Below, piece by piece: positions 7,200-15,591 of a DNA stretch of 64,000 bases. The translations under genes were made by a program, and so were the position numbers. How positions within the stretch are numbered: position 1 is the stretch's first letter; each line of letters starts with the position of its first letter. Origin of the DNA: CAWGHZ01 sp963822575 (GTDB lineage: Bacteria; Pseudomonadota; Alphaproteobacteria; MPNO01; DASWLB01); the NCBI GenBank assembly GCA_963822575.1, contig CAWGHZ010000006.1, forward strand, positions 709,358 to 773,357, read 5' to 3'. Below the pieces are notes generated by a model. That model ran no database searches and was not told the origin of the DNA. It saw only the letters and a program-made list of their open reading frames with translations.

Positions 7200-9604
7200 A
7201 CCCGCTCGCGCTGATCGACGCCGACCTCGCGGGCCTGATGCGCGACGCCGCCGCGCTGCGCGACGAAGACCACGGCCATCTCGTCACCTACTCGCGCAAG
7301 GTGTTCATCCCGCTCACCAAGCTCTGCCGCGACGTGTGCCACTACTGCACCTTCGCCCACCCGCCGCGGCGCGGCGAGCGCGCGTACCTGACGCGCGACG
7401 AGGTGCTGGCGATCGCGCGTGCCGGCGCCGCTTCCGGCTGCCACGAGGCTTTGTTCACGCTCGGCGACAAGCCCGAGCTGCGTTATGCGGCGGCGCGGAA
7501 GGAACTCGATACGCTCGGCCATGCGACGACCGTCTCCTATCTCGTCGAGATGGCGCGGGTGGTGCGGGACGAGACGGGCCTTTTGCCGCACGCCAATCCC
7601 GGCGTGACGTCGGCCGCTGAAATTGCCGCCCTGCGCGCGGTGTGCCCGTCGCAGGGGCTGATGCTGGAAAGCGTGTCCGAGCGGCTGATGGCGCGTGGCG
7701 GACCGCATTTCGGCTCGCCCGACAAGGCGCCGGCCGCGCGCCTCGCGTGGCTGGAGGCGGTCGGCCGGGCCGGCGTCGCCACCACGACGGGTCTTTTGAT
7801 CGGCATCGGCGAGACGCGGGCCGAGCGGATCGACGCACTTCTCGCCCTCCGCAACCTGCACGCGCGCCACGGCCACATCCAGGAGGTGATCGTCCAGAAC
7901 TTCCGCGCCAAGCCGGGCACGCGCATGGCCGATGCGCCCGACGCGCCGGAGGACGAACTGCTGTGGACCGTCGCCGCCGCGCGGCTGATCCTCGGCGCGG
8001 CGATGCACATCCAGGCCCCACCGAACCTCAGCCCCGGCGCGCTCGAACGGCTGGTCGCGGCGGGCATCGACGACTGGGGCGGCGTTTCGCCGGTCACGCC
8101 CGACCACGTGAACCCCGAAGCGCCGTGGCCGCATCGCGACGCGCTCGAAATGGAGACTGCGGCGGCGGGCAAGACGCTCGTCCCGCGCCTCACCATCTAT
8201 CCCGAATACGCGCTCGCCCCCGAGCGCTGGCTCGATCCCGCTTTGCGCACCCCGGTCCTGCGCGCGATGGATTCGCTCGGCTACGCCCGCCCCGATCCCT
8301 GGATGCCGGGGGCGCAAATCTCCCTCCCCCCGCAAGGGGGAGGGTTGGGGTGGGGGTTCGATGCCCCGATGACTCCCACCCGGCGCGCTGCGCGCGCCGA
8401 CCTCCCCCTCGCAGGGGGAGGGGAAGTTGCCCGGATTCTCTCCAGCGCCCGTCTTGGCCATGAGCTGGCCGAGGCGGAGATCGCCCGACTGTTCGCGGCG
8501 CGGGGGACGGAAGCGCGGGCGGTGTGTGGCGCGGCCGACGCGCTGCGGCGCGAGGCAAACGGCGACACCGTGTCCTATATCGTCACGCGCAACATCAACT
8601 ACACCAACGTCTGCTCGTTCCGCTGCAAGTTCTGCGCTTTCTCCAAGGGCAAGCTCTCGGACAATCTGCGCGGTCGGCCCTACGACCTCGACCTCGACGA
8701 GATCGCGCGCCGCACCGAGGAGGCGTGGGCGCGCGGCGCGACCGAGGTGTGCATGCAGGGCGGAATCCACCCCGACTACACCGGCGCCACCTATCTTGCC
8801 ATCGTGCGCGCGGTGAAGGAGGCGGTGCCCGGCATGCACGTCCACGCCTTCTCGCCGCTGGAGGTGTGGCAGGGGGCGAAGACGCTCGGCGTCGGCATCG
8901 ACACCTTCCTCGCCCGGCTGCGCGACGCGGGGCTCGGCTCGCTGCCCGGCACGGCGGCGGAAATCCTCGACGAAGAGGTGCGGCGGATCATCTGCCCGGA
9001 CAAGGTGACGACGGCGCAATGGTTCGAGGTGATGACGGCGGCGCATGCGGCGGGGCTGCGCTCGACCGCGACCATCATGTTCGGCCATGTGGACCACCCG
9101 CGCCATTGGGCGCGGCACTTGCTGCGGCTGCGCGCGCACCAGGCGCGCACCGGCGGGTTCACCGAGCTGGTGCCGCTGCCCTTCACTCCGATGGAGGCGC
9201 CGATCTATCTGCGCGGCCAGGCGCGGCGCGGGCCCACCTATCGCGAGGCAGTGCTGATGCATGCGATCGGGCGCCTCGTGCTGCATCCGCATTTCACCAA
9301 CGTGCAGGCCTCGTGGGTGAAGATGGGGCCGGAGGGTGCGGTCGCCTGCCTCGACGCCGGCTGCAACGACCTCGGCGGCACGCTGATGAACGAATCGATC
9401 ACCCGCGCCGCCGGTGCCGCGCATGGCGAGGAGATGCCGCCCGAGGCGATGGAGGCGCTGATCCGCCGCGCCGCACGCACGGCGCGCCAGCGCACCACGC
9501 TCTACGCCGACGCGCCCGCGGGCCAGATCGCCGCGTCGTTCGGCGCCGCCGCCCTCGCGCCGCTGGTGAACCGGCCGGCGACGAAGTACGCGGCGGCAGA
9601 GTAA
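7196..9604 (+). CDS. fbiC: Bifunctional FO synthase (CofG-CofH fusion)
   Basis: 802 residues with two radical-SAM domains. The CofG half has C44, C48 and C51 (CRDVCHYC); the CofH half has C473, C477 and C480 (CSFRCKFC). Together they build the deazaflavin chromophore FO from 5-amino-6-ribitylaminouracil and tyrosine. The linker at about residues 375-410 is unusual: it is encoded by a GC-rich double hairpin element read through in frame. The TAA stop at 9602 lies within the end of the adjacent IS110 element, so the original C-terminus may have been a little different. This fusion is best known from actinobacteria, so transfer is plausible. Confidence 0.93.
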   Translation: MNPLALIDADLAGLMRDAAALRDEDHGHLVTYSRKVFIPLTKLCRDVCHYCTFAHPPRRGERAYLTRDEVLAIARAGAASGCHEALFTLGDKPELRYAAARKELDTLGHATTVSYLVEMARVVRDETGLLPHANPGVTSAAEIAALRAVCPSQGLMLESVSERLMARGGPHFGSPDKAPAARLAWLEAVGRAGVATTTGLLIGIGETRAERIDALLALRNLHARHGHIQEVIVQNFRAKPGTRMADAPDAPEDELLWTVAAARLILGAAMHIQAPPNLSPGALERLVAAGIDDWGGVSPVTPDHVNPEAPWPHRDALEMETAAAGKTLVPRLTIYPEYALAPERWLDPALRTPVLRAMDSLGYARPDPWMPGAQISLPPQGGGLGWGFDAPMTPTRRAARADLPLAGGGEVARILSSARLGHELAEAEIARLFAARGTEARAVCGAADALRREANGDTVSYIVTRNINYTNVCSFRCKFCAFSKGKLSDNLRGRPYDLDLDEIARRTEEAWARGATEVCMQGGIHPDYTGATYLAIVRAVKEAVPGMHVHAFSPLEVWQGAKTLGVGIDTFLARLRDAGLGSLPGTAAEILDEEVRRIICPDKVTTAQWFEVMTAAHAAGLRSTATIMFGHVDHPRHWARHLLRLRAHQARTGGFTELVPLPFTPMEAPIYLRGQARRGPTYREAVLMHAIGRLVLHPHFTNVQASWVKMGPEGAVACLDAGCNDLGGTLMNESITRAAGAAHGEEMPPEAMEALIRRAARTARQRTTLYADAPAGQIAASFGAAALAPLVNRPATKYAAAE
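8319..8424. repeat. In-frame palindromic element inside fbiC
   Basis: Two hairpins bracket this segment: ccctccccccgcaagggggaggg at its left, counted as arms ccctcccc and ggggaggg, and ctccccctcgcagggggag at its right. Between them ttggggtggggg and cccaccc form further inverted arms. The element is about 105 bases, free of stops in the fbiC frame, and falls exactly between the CofG and CofH domains. It resembles abundant alphaproteobacterial intergenic palindromes, here tolerated within a coding region. Confidence 0.7.
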
Positions 9605-9612
9605 TGCGCCAG

Positions 9613-10791
9613 TCAAGCGGCTTTTCGGTAGCCGGGATCGAAGGCTTGGCGATTGTGAAGCATGGCCCAGAGGACGTTGACGCGTCGTCGCGCGAGGGCA
9701 ATGACGGCCTGTTCATGGCTTTTTCCGTCGGTTCGCTTGCGGTCGTAGTAGGCGCGGCTCTGCGGGTCGGCGAGGGCGCAGAAGGCGGCGCGGTAGAAGA
9801 CCCGCTTGAGGGCCTTGTTGCCGCCGATGGGGCGACGCAAATAGCGAACCTTTCCGGACTGGCGCAGCACGGGGGCAAGACCTGCGGCCGCGGCGAGCGC
9901 GTCGGCCGAGCGGAAGCGGTTGAGATTGCCTGCCTGGGCGATGAACTCCGCCGTATGGATCACCCCCATTCCGGGCAGGGTTCGGATGAGGGCGCCGTCA
10001 GGGTGGCATTCGATCAGCGCCTCCAGCTCGCGGTCGAGTTGGGCGATCCGCGCGCGGGCGGCGAGGGCTTCGGTGGCGAGCTCGCGGACCACGGCTGCGA
10101 CCGCGCGTTCGCCGGGCACGGCGATGCGCTGTGCCCGCGCGGCGGCAAGCGCCGCATCGGCCAGAGGCTCGATTTTGCGCAGGCCCGCGCCGCGGCGCAG
10201 ATGCTTGAGCAGTCTGCTGCGGCCGGCGCCGCACAACTCGCCCGGGGTGACGTAACGGGTGAGGAGCCACAGCGCGCCCTTGGTGGTGAGATCGAGCGAC
10301 CGCTCCAGGCCGGGATGGATGCCGGCCAGGGACGCATGCAGGCGCGACAGACGCCGGGTCTGCTCGTCGACGAGATCGCGCCGCCGGCCGGTCAGCACGC
10401 GCAGCTCGGCCGCGGCCTCCTCGTCGGGTTCGATGGGGCGCAGGTCCGGACGGACGCGCACCTGCTCGGCGATGACGCGCGCGTCGCGCGGGTCGGACTT
10501 GTTCTCGCCGCCGACCAGGCCCTGACGCGCGCGATTGACGACCAGGCCGGGCACATGGACCAGGCGGAAGCCCGCCGCCAGCAGCGCGGCCTCGAGGAAG
10601 GCGGCGAAGCTGCCGATGACATCGACCCCGACGACGACATCGCCGTCGAGCGCGCGCAAGCGGTCGATCAGCTGATCGACCGCTTGCGGCGTGTTCTCGA
10701 CCCGCAGGTCGAGCAGAACCCTTGCCGTTTCGTCGATTGCCGCCGCCCAGTGGACTTCCTTGGCGGCGTCGATGCCGACGGATATCTTCAT
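9613..10791 (-). CDS. IS110-family transposase (DEDD/Transposase_20 recombinase)
   Basis: 392 residues. The N-terminal RuvC-like DEDD domain shows SVGIDAAKEVHW (Asp8), VVVGVDVIGSFAAFLE and KSDPRDARVIAEQ. The C-terminal Transposase_20 domain shows LPGMGVIHTAEFIAQ, LAAAAGLAPVLRQSGK and RRPIGGNKALKRVFYRAAF, containing the serine region used in RNA-guided strand exchange. This protein catalyses excision to a circle and reinsertion of the element. It is the same protein as that encoded at 32381-33559 and appears intact. Confidence 0.93.
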   Translation of the reverse strand: MKISVGIDAAKEVHWAAAIDETARVLLDLRVENTPQAVDQLIDRLRALDGDVVVGVDVIGSFAAFLEAALLAAGFRLVHVPGLVVNRARQGLVGGENKSDPRDARVIAEQVRVRPDLRPIEPDEEAAAELRVLTGRRRDLVDEQTRRLSRLHASLAGIHPGLERSLDLTTKGALWLLTRYVTPGELCGAGRSRLLKHLRRGAGLRKIEPLADAALAAARAQRIAVPGERAVAAVVRELATEALAARARIAQLDRELEALIECHPDGALIRTLPGMGVIHTAEFIAQAGNLNRFRSADALAAAAGLAPVLRQSGKVRYLRRPIGGNKALKRVFYRAAFCALADPQSRAYYDRKRTDGKSHEQAVIALARRRVNVLWAMLHNRQAFDPGYRKAA

Positions 10792-10963
10792 CGGACCCCC
10801 CGAATGGTTGCTGCTGCGCCTCCCGTCCTTGCCGGCATCGCCCTACGGAGCGATCGATCGCACAGAGTAATGAGCGGTCAAGATCGGTCGGCACGGCGGG
10901 GGGCTCTGCCGCTGGAGCCATCGAGGGCAGCCGGAGTAGAAACCATCCCCGCCGTGCCTGCGC
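10792..10963 (-). ncRNA. Candidate IS110 bridge RNA region, copy 1
   Basis: The non-coding stretch directly upstream of the transposase, where IS110 elements encode a bridge RNA. On the minus strand it contains catta ctctg (complement 10863-10872), identical to the element's own right end. It also contains gtagggcg (complement 10839-10846), complementary to the left end. A hairpin-loop segment gcggcagag is complementary to the target-side ctctgccgc. RNA itself is inferred; the sequence matches are visible. Confidence 0.6.
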
Positions 10964-11026
10964 GCGCCTATCGTGTCACGACTCATCCGGCGAGCGCACT
11001 GAACGGTAGGGCGGAGTAGGGACGGG

Positions 11027-12313
11027 ATGGGCACCCGCAGGGGGCGGCGCGCCCTGGTCATCGGCGGGTCCACGGGCGGGCTGTTCGCGGCCGGCATGCT
11101 GCGCGCCGCGGGCTGGGACGCCGACATCTATGAGCGGACGAGCGATGATTTGGCGGGGCGCGGCGCGGGCATCGGCATCACCTCCGAGCTGCTGGAGGCG
11201 ATGAAGCGCGTCGGCGCGGCAATCGACCCGTCGATCGGCGCGCCGGTCAAATCCTATCGCTGGCTCGGGCGCGACGGCGCGCCGCGCTTCGAGCACGCGC
11301 ACGGAATGACGGCCAGCGCCTGGGCACGTATCTACCGGCCGCTGCGCGCGGCATTTCCCGACGCGCACTACCATGTCGGGAGGAACCTGGTCCGCGTCGC
11401 CGACGACGCTGACGGCGCGACCGCGATCTTCGCCGACGGCACACGCATCGCGGCCGATTTGATCGTCGCCGCCGACGGCGCGCTTTCCACTATCCGCGGC
11501 CAGCTCATGCCCGAGGTGCAGCCGCGCTACGCCGGCTACGTCGCGTGGCGCGGCATGGTGGCCGAGCGCGACCTGCCGGTCGAGGTGCGCGCGGCGGTCG
11601 CGGGCCATATCGTCTTCTCGTTCGCCGACGACGAGATGATGCTGGCGATGCTCTCGCCCGGCGAGGACGAGGACATGCGGCCGGGCCGGCGGCGCTTGTA
11701 TTTCATCTGGTACCGCCCGACCGCTGGCGAAGCGGCGTTGCGCGACCTGTTCACCGACGCCGCCGGGCGCGACCATGGCGTCTCGATCCCGCCGCCCTTG
11801 ATCCGGCCTGAACTGATCGCGGCGATGAAGGCGCGCGCGGGCGATATCTTCGCCCCGCCGCTCGCCCGGGTGGTGCAGGCCGCGCCCATGCCGCTCCTCC
11901 AGGCGATCTCGGACATGGAATCGCCGCGCCTCGCCTTCGGCCGGGTGGCGCTGATGGGCGATGCCGCCTTCGTCGCGCGCCCGCACGTCGCCGGCGGCAT
12001 CTCCAAGGCCGCGCTCGATGCCGCCGCGCTGGTTGCGGCGCTCGCGGCCCACGACGACGTGCCGGCGGCCCTCGCCGCCTACGAGGCCTCGCAGCTCGAA
12101 TTCGGCCGCAGGATCGTGGCGCATGCGCGCCGGCTCGGCAGCTATATCGAGCGGCCCGACCTGCGCGACCGGGCGGGCACGGACGGCGATCCGCTCTGGA
12201 TCATGCAGAATTACGGCGCGCCGCATCTGCTTCACGACCCCGACGAATCGGCCTATCGTTTCGGCCAGCCGGCGGCGCCCGAAGGCGACGCCCTGCAACA
12301 GCAAGGGAGGTAA
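11027..12313 (+). CDS. FAD-dependent aromatic hydroxylase, similar to 2,6-dihydroxypyridine 3-monooxygenase
   Basis: 428 residues. An N-terminal FAD-binding motif (ALVIGGSTGGLFAAGMLRAAG, shown in part) is followed by VDAEIYER-like DADIYERTSDDL. The mid-chain DG motif is DLIVAADGALSTIR and the late FAD motif is ALMGDAAFVARPHVAGG; the RPH segment is typical of the dihydroxypyridine hydroxylase subgroup. Such enzymes hydroxylate activated aromatic or pyridine rings with NAD(P)H and O2. It opens the catabolic run after the IS element, two bases before the VOC gene. The substrate is inferred only from similarity. Confidence 0.75.
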   Translation: MGTRRGRRALVIGGSTGGLFAAGMLRAAGWDADIYERTSDDLAGRGAGIGITSELLEAMKRVGAAIDPSIGAPVKSYRWLGRDGAPRFEHAHGMTASAWARIYRPLRAAFPDAHYHVGRNLVRVADDADGATAIFADGTRIAADLIVAADGALSTIRGQLMPEVQPRYAGYVAWRGMVAERDLPVEVRAAVAGHIVFSFADDEMMLAMLSPGEDEDMRPGRRRLYFIWYRPTAGEAALRDLFTDAAGRDHGVSIPPPLIRPELIAAMKARAGDIFAPPLARVVQAAPMPLLQAISDMESPRLAFGRVALMGDAAFVARPHVAGGISKAALDAAALVAALAAHDDVPAALAAYEASQLEFGRRIVAHARRLGSYIERPDLRDRAGTDGDPLWIMQNYGAPHLLHDPDESAYRFGQPAAPEGDALQQQGR

Positions 12314-12315
12314 CC

Positions 12316-12753
12316 ATGGCGACGGTTGCGCAACAGGCGAAGGCGCCCGACGTGGCCTTCGTCGGGCTGATCCACGAGGGCGTGCCGGTCGCGCTCGCCA
12401 ACCTCGACGCCTGCGTCGAGTTCTATACCGAGGTGCTGGGGCTGAAACTCCTGCCGCGGCCCAAGGCGCTCGACGAGATCGTGCCCGGCGCGTGGCTCGG
12501 CAACGAGGGGAACACGGTCCAGTTCCACCTGATCGCCAAGGACGACGAGCTGCGGCCCGTGCCCGGCGCGCCGGCCGCGCCCGCGGGAAGGCATACAGCG
12601 TGGCGGGTCAGGGACATCGGCGCGTTCAAGGCGCGCATGGACGCGCTTGGGGTCAAGTGGAGCGAGATCGGCAGCCTGATCGGCGAGCCGCAGGTTTTCG
12701 TCCAGGACCCCGAGGGCCACACCTGGGAGTTCCAGGGCACGCCGAAGAGGTGA
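12316..12753 (+). CDS. VOC-superfamily (glyoxalase/bleomycin resistance/dioxygenase) protein
   Basis: 145 residues in two beta-alpha-beta-beta-beta modules: the first around VALANLDACVEFYTEVLGLKLLP, the second ending VFVQDPEGHTWEFQG, a standard VOC ending. Members bind a divalent metal and act as isomerases, lyases, dioxygenases or binding proteins. It starts two bases after the FAD hydroxylase stop with an aagggagg ribosome site, so it belongs to the same transcript. Possible role: processing or binding a ring-opened intermediate; not determinable from sequence. Confidence 0.75.
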   Translation: MATVAQQAKAPDVAFVGLIHEGVPVALANLDACVEFYTEVLGLKLLPRPKALDEIVPGAWLGNEGNTVQFHLIAKDDELRPVPGAPAAPAGRHTAWRVRDIGAFKARMDALGVKWSEIGSLIGEPQVFVQDPEGHTWEFQGTPKR

Positions 12754-12767
12754 CGAAAATCTCTCCG

Positions 12768-12845
12768 CCGTCATTGCGAGGAGTGCAGCGACGAGGCAAT
12801 CCAGGCGCCCCCTGGATTGCTTCGCTCCGCTCGCAATGACGGGAC
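12768..12845. repeat. Dispersed palindromic repeat (cgtcattgcgag / cgcaatgacgg type)
   Basis: Inverted arms cgtcattgcgag with gcaatccagg and cctggattgc with ctcgcaatgacggg fill the gap between the VOC and ligase genes. A related copy lies at 25496-25612, next to bioA. This is a common intergenic palindrome family in proteobacteria. Confidence 0.65.
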
Positions 12846-12875
12846 AGCATTTCTCCAACCCACTCCGAAAGACAC

Positions 12876-14525
12876 ATGCTCGAAGGATTCACACCCGTAC
12901 CGCCCGACTTCGCCGCGCGCTACCGCGCCAAGGACTACTGGCTCGACCGGACGATGGGCGAGTATTTCGCGGAGCTGTTCGCCAAGGGCGCAGACCGCGT
13001 TGCCGTTGTCGCCGGTGGCGAGCGCGTGAGCTACGCCGAGCTCGGCCGGCGCATCGACCATCTCGCGCGACACCTGCTGGACCTCGATATCCGGCCGCTC
13101 GACCGGGTAGTGATGCAGCTCCCCAACAAGATCGAGTTCATCTACCTCTATTTCGCGCTCGTGCGCGTCGGCGCGATTCCGCTGATGGCGCTGCCGCCGC
13201 ACCGGCGCTACGAGATCGGCCATTTCGTCTCTTTCGCCGACGCGGTGGGCTACGCCGCGGCGGCGAGGATCGGCGATTTCGACTTCCTCGCCATGGCCAA
13301 GGGCATCCAGAAGGAATCGCCCGGCCTCGAGCATTTGTTCATGCTGGGCGAAGGGCTGCCCGCCGGATGCCACGACCTTCGCGGGCTGATGAAAGCCGCG
13401 CCGCGCACGACGCAGGCGCAGCTCGAGGCACTCAGGATCGACCCCGACGAGCCGGCCGTGTTCCAGCTTTCCGGCGGCACGACCGGCATCCCCAAGATCA
13501 TCCCGCGCACGCACAACGACTACATCCTGAACTCGATCGGCTGCTCGGCGGCGAACGACATGCGCGAGGGCGACGCGCTGCTCGTCTGCCTGCCGATCGG
13601 GCACAACTTCCCGCTCGCCTCGCCCGGTATCCAGGGCATGTTCATCCGCTCGGGAACGGTCGTGCTGGCCAATTCCCCGCGCGCCGCCGACGTCTTCCCG
13701 CTGGTCGCGAAGGAGAAGGTCACACACCTGGAGCTGGTGCCGGCGATCCTGATCCGGCTGCTGCGCGACGAGACGATCAAGAGCTACGACCTCTCCTCGC
13801 TCCGCATCGTCAACACCGGCGGCCAGCGCCTGCAGCCCGAGACCTCGGCGCTCTGCGAGAAGCTGATCCCGTCCTGCACCGTGCAGGAGGTGTTCGGCAT
13901 GGCCGAGGGGCTGGTCACGTTCAACCGGCTCGACGACCCGCCGGAGGTGCGCTACGAGACCGTCGGCCCGCCCTGGTGCGAGGACGACGAAATCCGCCTG
14001 ATCGACGACGACGGAAACGACGTGCAGGAGGGCGAGGTGGGCGAGCTCGCGGTGCGCGGGCCCTACACGCTGCGCGGCTATTTCCGCGTGCCGGAGGTGA
14101 ACGCGCGCGCCTTCTCGCCCGACGGGTTCTACCTTTCGGGAGACTTGTTGCGCCGCCATCCCTCGGGCGGCTACGTCGTCGAGGGGCGCAAGAAGGACCT
14201 GATCAATCGCGGCGGAGAGAAGATCTCGGCCGAAGAGGTCGAGAACCTGATCCTCGCCCATCCCTCCGTGCACAACGTGGCCTGCGTGCCGATGCCCGAC
14301 CCGATCCTGGGCGAGCGCACCTGCGCGTTCGTCATCCCGGCGCCCGGCGCGCGTCCGACGCTCGCCGACATCGCCGGCTATCTCACCAACCAGGGCCTCG
14401 CCAAGTTCAAGTTGCCGGAACGGCTGGAGGTGGTGGCGGAGTTCCCGCTTTCGCCCTTCGGCAAGGTCTCGAAGAAGGATCTGGCGGAGCGCATCGCCCG
14501 CATGGTCAAGGAGGAGTCCGCATGA
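12876..14525 (+). CDS. Aryl-acid AMP ligase (DhbE/EntE-like acyl adenylate synthase)
   Basis: 549 residues, ANL superfamily. The phosphate loop SGGTTGIPK is at residues 199-207, the motif LPIGHNFPLASPG places His243-Asn244 where EntE/DhbE recognise the aryl acid, and the C-terminal domain ends SPFGKVSKKDL with the catalytic lysine. It should activate a salicylate-, dihydroxybenzoate- or similar ring acid to the adenylate, probably onward to CoA. No siderophore NRPS genes are near; the setting is degradative. Its stop overlaps the start of the LLM oxidoreductase (ATGA), tying the two functions together. Confidence 0.82.
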   Translation: MLEGFTPVPPDFAARYRAKDYWLDRTMGEYFAELFAKGADRVAVVAGGERVSYAELGRRIDHLARHLLDLDIRPLDRVVMQLPNKIEFIYLYFALVRVGAIPLMALPPHRRYEIGHFVSFADAVGYAAAARIGDFDFLAMAKGIQKESPGLEHLFMLGEGLPAGCHDLRGLMKAAPRTTQAQLEALRIDPDEPAVFQLSGGTTGIPKIIPRTHNDYILNSIGCSAANDMREGDALLVCLPIGHNFPLASPGIQGMFIRSGTVVLANSPRAADVFPLVAKEKVTHLELVPAILIRLLRDETIKSYDLSSLRIVNTGGQRLQPETSALCEKLIPSCTVQEVFGMAEGLVTFNRLDDPPEVRYETVGPPWCEDDEIRLIDDDGNDVQEGEVGELAVRGPYTLRGYFRVPEVNARAFSPDGFYLSGDLLRRHPSGGYVVEGRKKDLINRGGEKISAEEVENLILAHPSVHNVACVPMPDPILGERTCAFVIPAPGARPTLADIAGYLTNQGLAKFKLPERLEVVAEFPLSPFGKVSKKDLAERIARMVKEESA

Positions 14526-15532
14526 ATCTCGACATGGGCGTGATGCTGCACACGGGCGACATGCCGTACGACGACATCGTCCGCTACGCCCAGGAGGCGG
14601 AGGAGCTCGGCTATCACGGCTTCTGGCTGACCGAAGAGTCGGGCAAGGAGGCCTTCTCGCTCCTCGGCGTGCTGGCGCGCGAGACCAAGCGGATCAACCT
14701 CTGCACCGGCATCGTCAATTTCTACTCGCGCTCGCCGACGACACTCGCCATGGCGGCGCGTTCGATCCACGACCTTTCCAACGGGCGGTTCGGCCCGTTC
14801 GGCATGGGCACCGGCGGTATCGGCTTCATGGAGCGCGGCCACGGCATCACGCTCGACCGGCCGGTCGGGCGCGCGCGCGAGACGTTCGAGATCGTGCGCG
14901 GGCTCCTCACTCAGAAGCGGTTCTCCTACCCGCAGGGCAAGTGGTTCAAGCCGAACGATTTCGGCCTGCGCGAAGGGCCGATCGACAAGAAGATCCCGCT
15001 CTGGCTCGCCGCCCTCGGCCCGCAGATGTCGGAGATGGCGGGCAAGGTGGCCGACGGGATGATCTCCAACTGGCTGGTGCCGGAATCGCTCGAAATCTAC
15101 CGCGCCCAGGTCGCCAAGGGCGCGGCGTTCGCGGGGCGCGACCTCAAGGAGATCACCATCGCCGCGCTGACCATGGTGACCACCGATCCCGACGACGCGG
15201 ACTCGACGATGGCGATGAGGCGCGGCCTCGCCTTCTACTGCGCGTCGCCGCACTACCACCCCATCGCCGACGCGGCGGGGTTCGGCGACGAGGCGCGCAA
15301 GGTCTACGACATCTGGCAGACGCGCGACTTCAAGGGCGCCGCCGCGGCGGTGTCCGACGACTTCTTGCGCAAGTTCGCCGTCCACGGCGACGAAAGCGTG
15401 CGGCGCGACTACCTCAAATGGATGAAGGCGGAAGGGTGCTACCCCATCGTCTATCCGCTGCCGCGCCATGCCAACATGGTCGAGGACCACTTCATCGCCA
15501 TGCGCAACATGGCCAAGGCCGCGAATTGGTGA
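14522..15532 (+). CDS. LLM-class (F420/flavin-dependent) oxidoreductase
   Basis: 336 residues with the luciferase-like TIM-barrel pattern: DMGVMLHTGDMPYDDIVRYA, EELGYHGFWLTEES, LLGVLARETKRINLCTGIVN, GRFGPFGMGTGG and KIPLWLAALGPQMSEMAGKVADG. The layout resembles the methylene-H4MPT-reductase-like, F420-using branch rather than FMN alkane monooxygenases. Given the complete F420 pathway 5 kb upstream, F420H2 dependence is a strong inference. It may reduce the aryl-CoA or aryl product of the preceding ligase, to which it is coupled by a 4-base overlap. Confidence 0.82.
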   Translation: MNLDMGVMLHTGDMPYDDIVRYAQEAEELGYHGFWLTEESGKEAFSLLGVLARETKRINLCTGIVNFYSRSPTTLAMAARSIHDLSNGRFGPFGMGTGGIGFMERGHGITLDRPVGRARETFEIVRGLLTQKRFSYPQGKWFKPNDFGLREGPIDKKIPLWLAALGPQMSEMAGKVADGMISNWLVPESLEIYRAQVAKGAAFAGRDLKEITIAALTMVTTDPDDADSTMAMRRGLAFYCASPHYHPIADAAGFGDEARKVYDIWQTRDFKGAAAAVSDDFLRKFAVHGDESVRRDYLKWMKAEGCYPIVYPLPRHANMVEDHFIAMRNMAKAANW

Positions 15533-15591
15533 GGGGCGGAGGCCCCGTCTCCTGCAATCTGCGACGAGGCCGGGACGGAAAGGGGGATGCG

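Larger units (their letters stand above)
9600..11019 (-). mobile_element. IS110-family insertion sequence, copy 1
   Basis: About 1.42 kb, identical except for one base and a 49-bp duplication to the copy at 32104-33572. Comparison of the two copies sets the ends: shared sequence stops at 11019 on one side and 9592 on the other, where the last eight shared bases are taken as target. The element has no terminal inverted repeats, ends in CT at both sides as IS110 elements do, and has a long non-coding end upstream of the transposase. It lies between fbiC and the FAD hydroxylase gene and supplies the fbiC stop codon. Confidence 0.85.

Noticed and set aside
6299..9616. Very long minus-strand open frame opposite cofC and fbiC (about 1,100 codons)
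   Set aside because: It is antisense to recognised F420 genes, has Arg/His-rich composition and no family motif. High GC makes such empty frames common.
8524..11019. Plus-strand open frame spanning the end of fbiC and the IS110 element
   Set aside because: It is a shadow of fbiC and of the minus-strand transposase. The same shadow appears opposite the second IS copy, so it follows the element and not a gene.
12771..14273. 500-codon minus-strand frame opposite the AMP ligase
   Set aside because: It lies antisense to a gene with all ANL-family motifs and contains no motif of its own.
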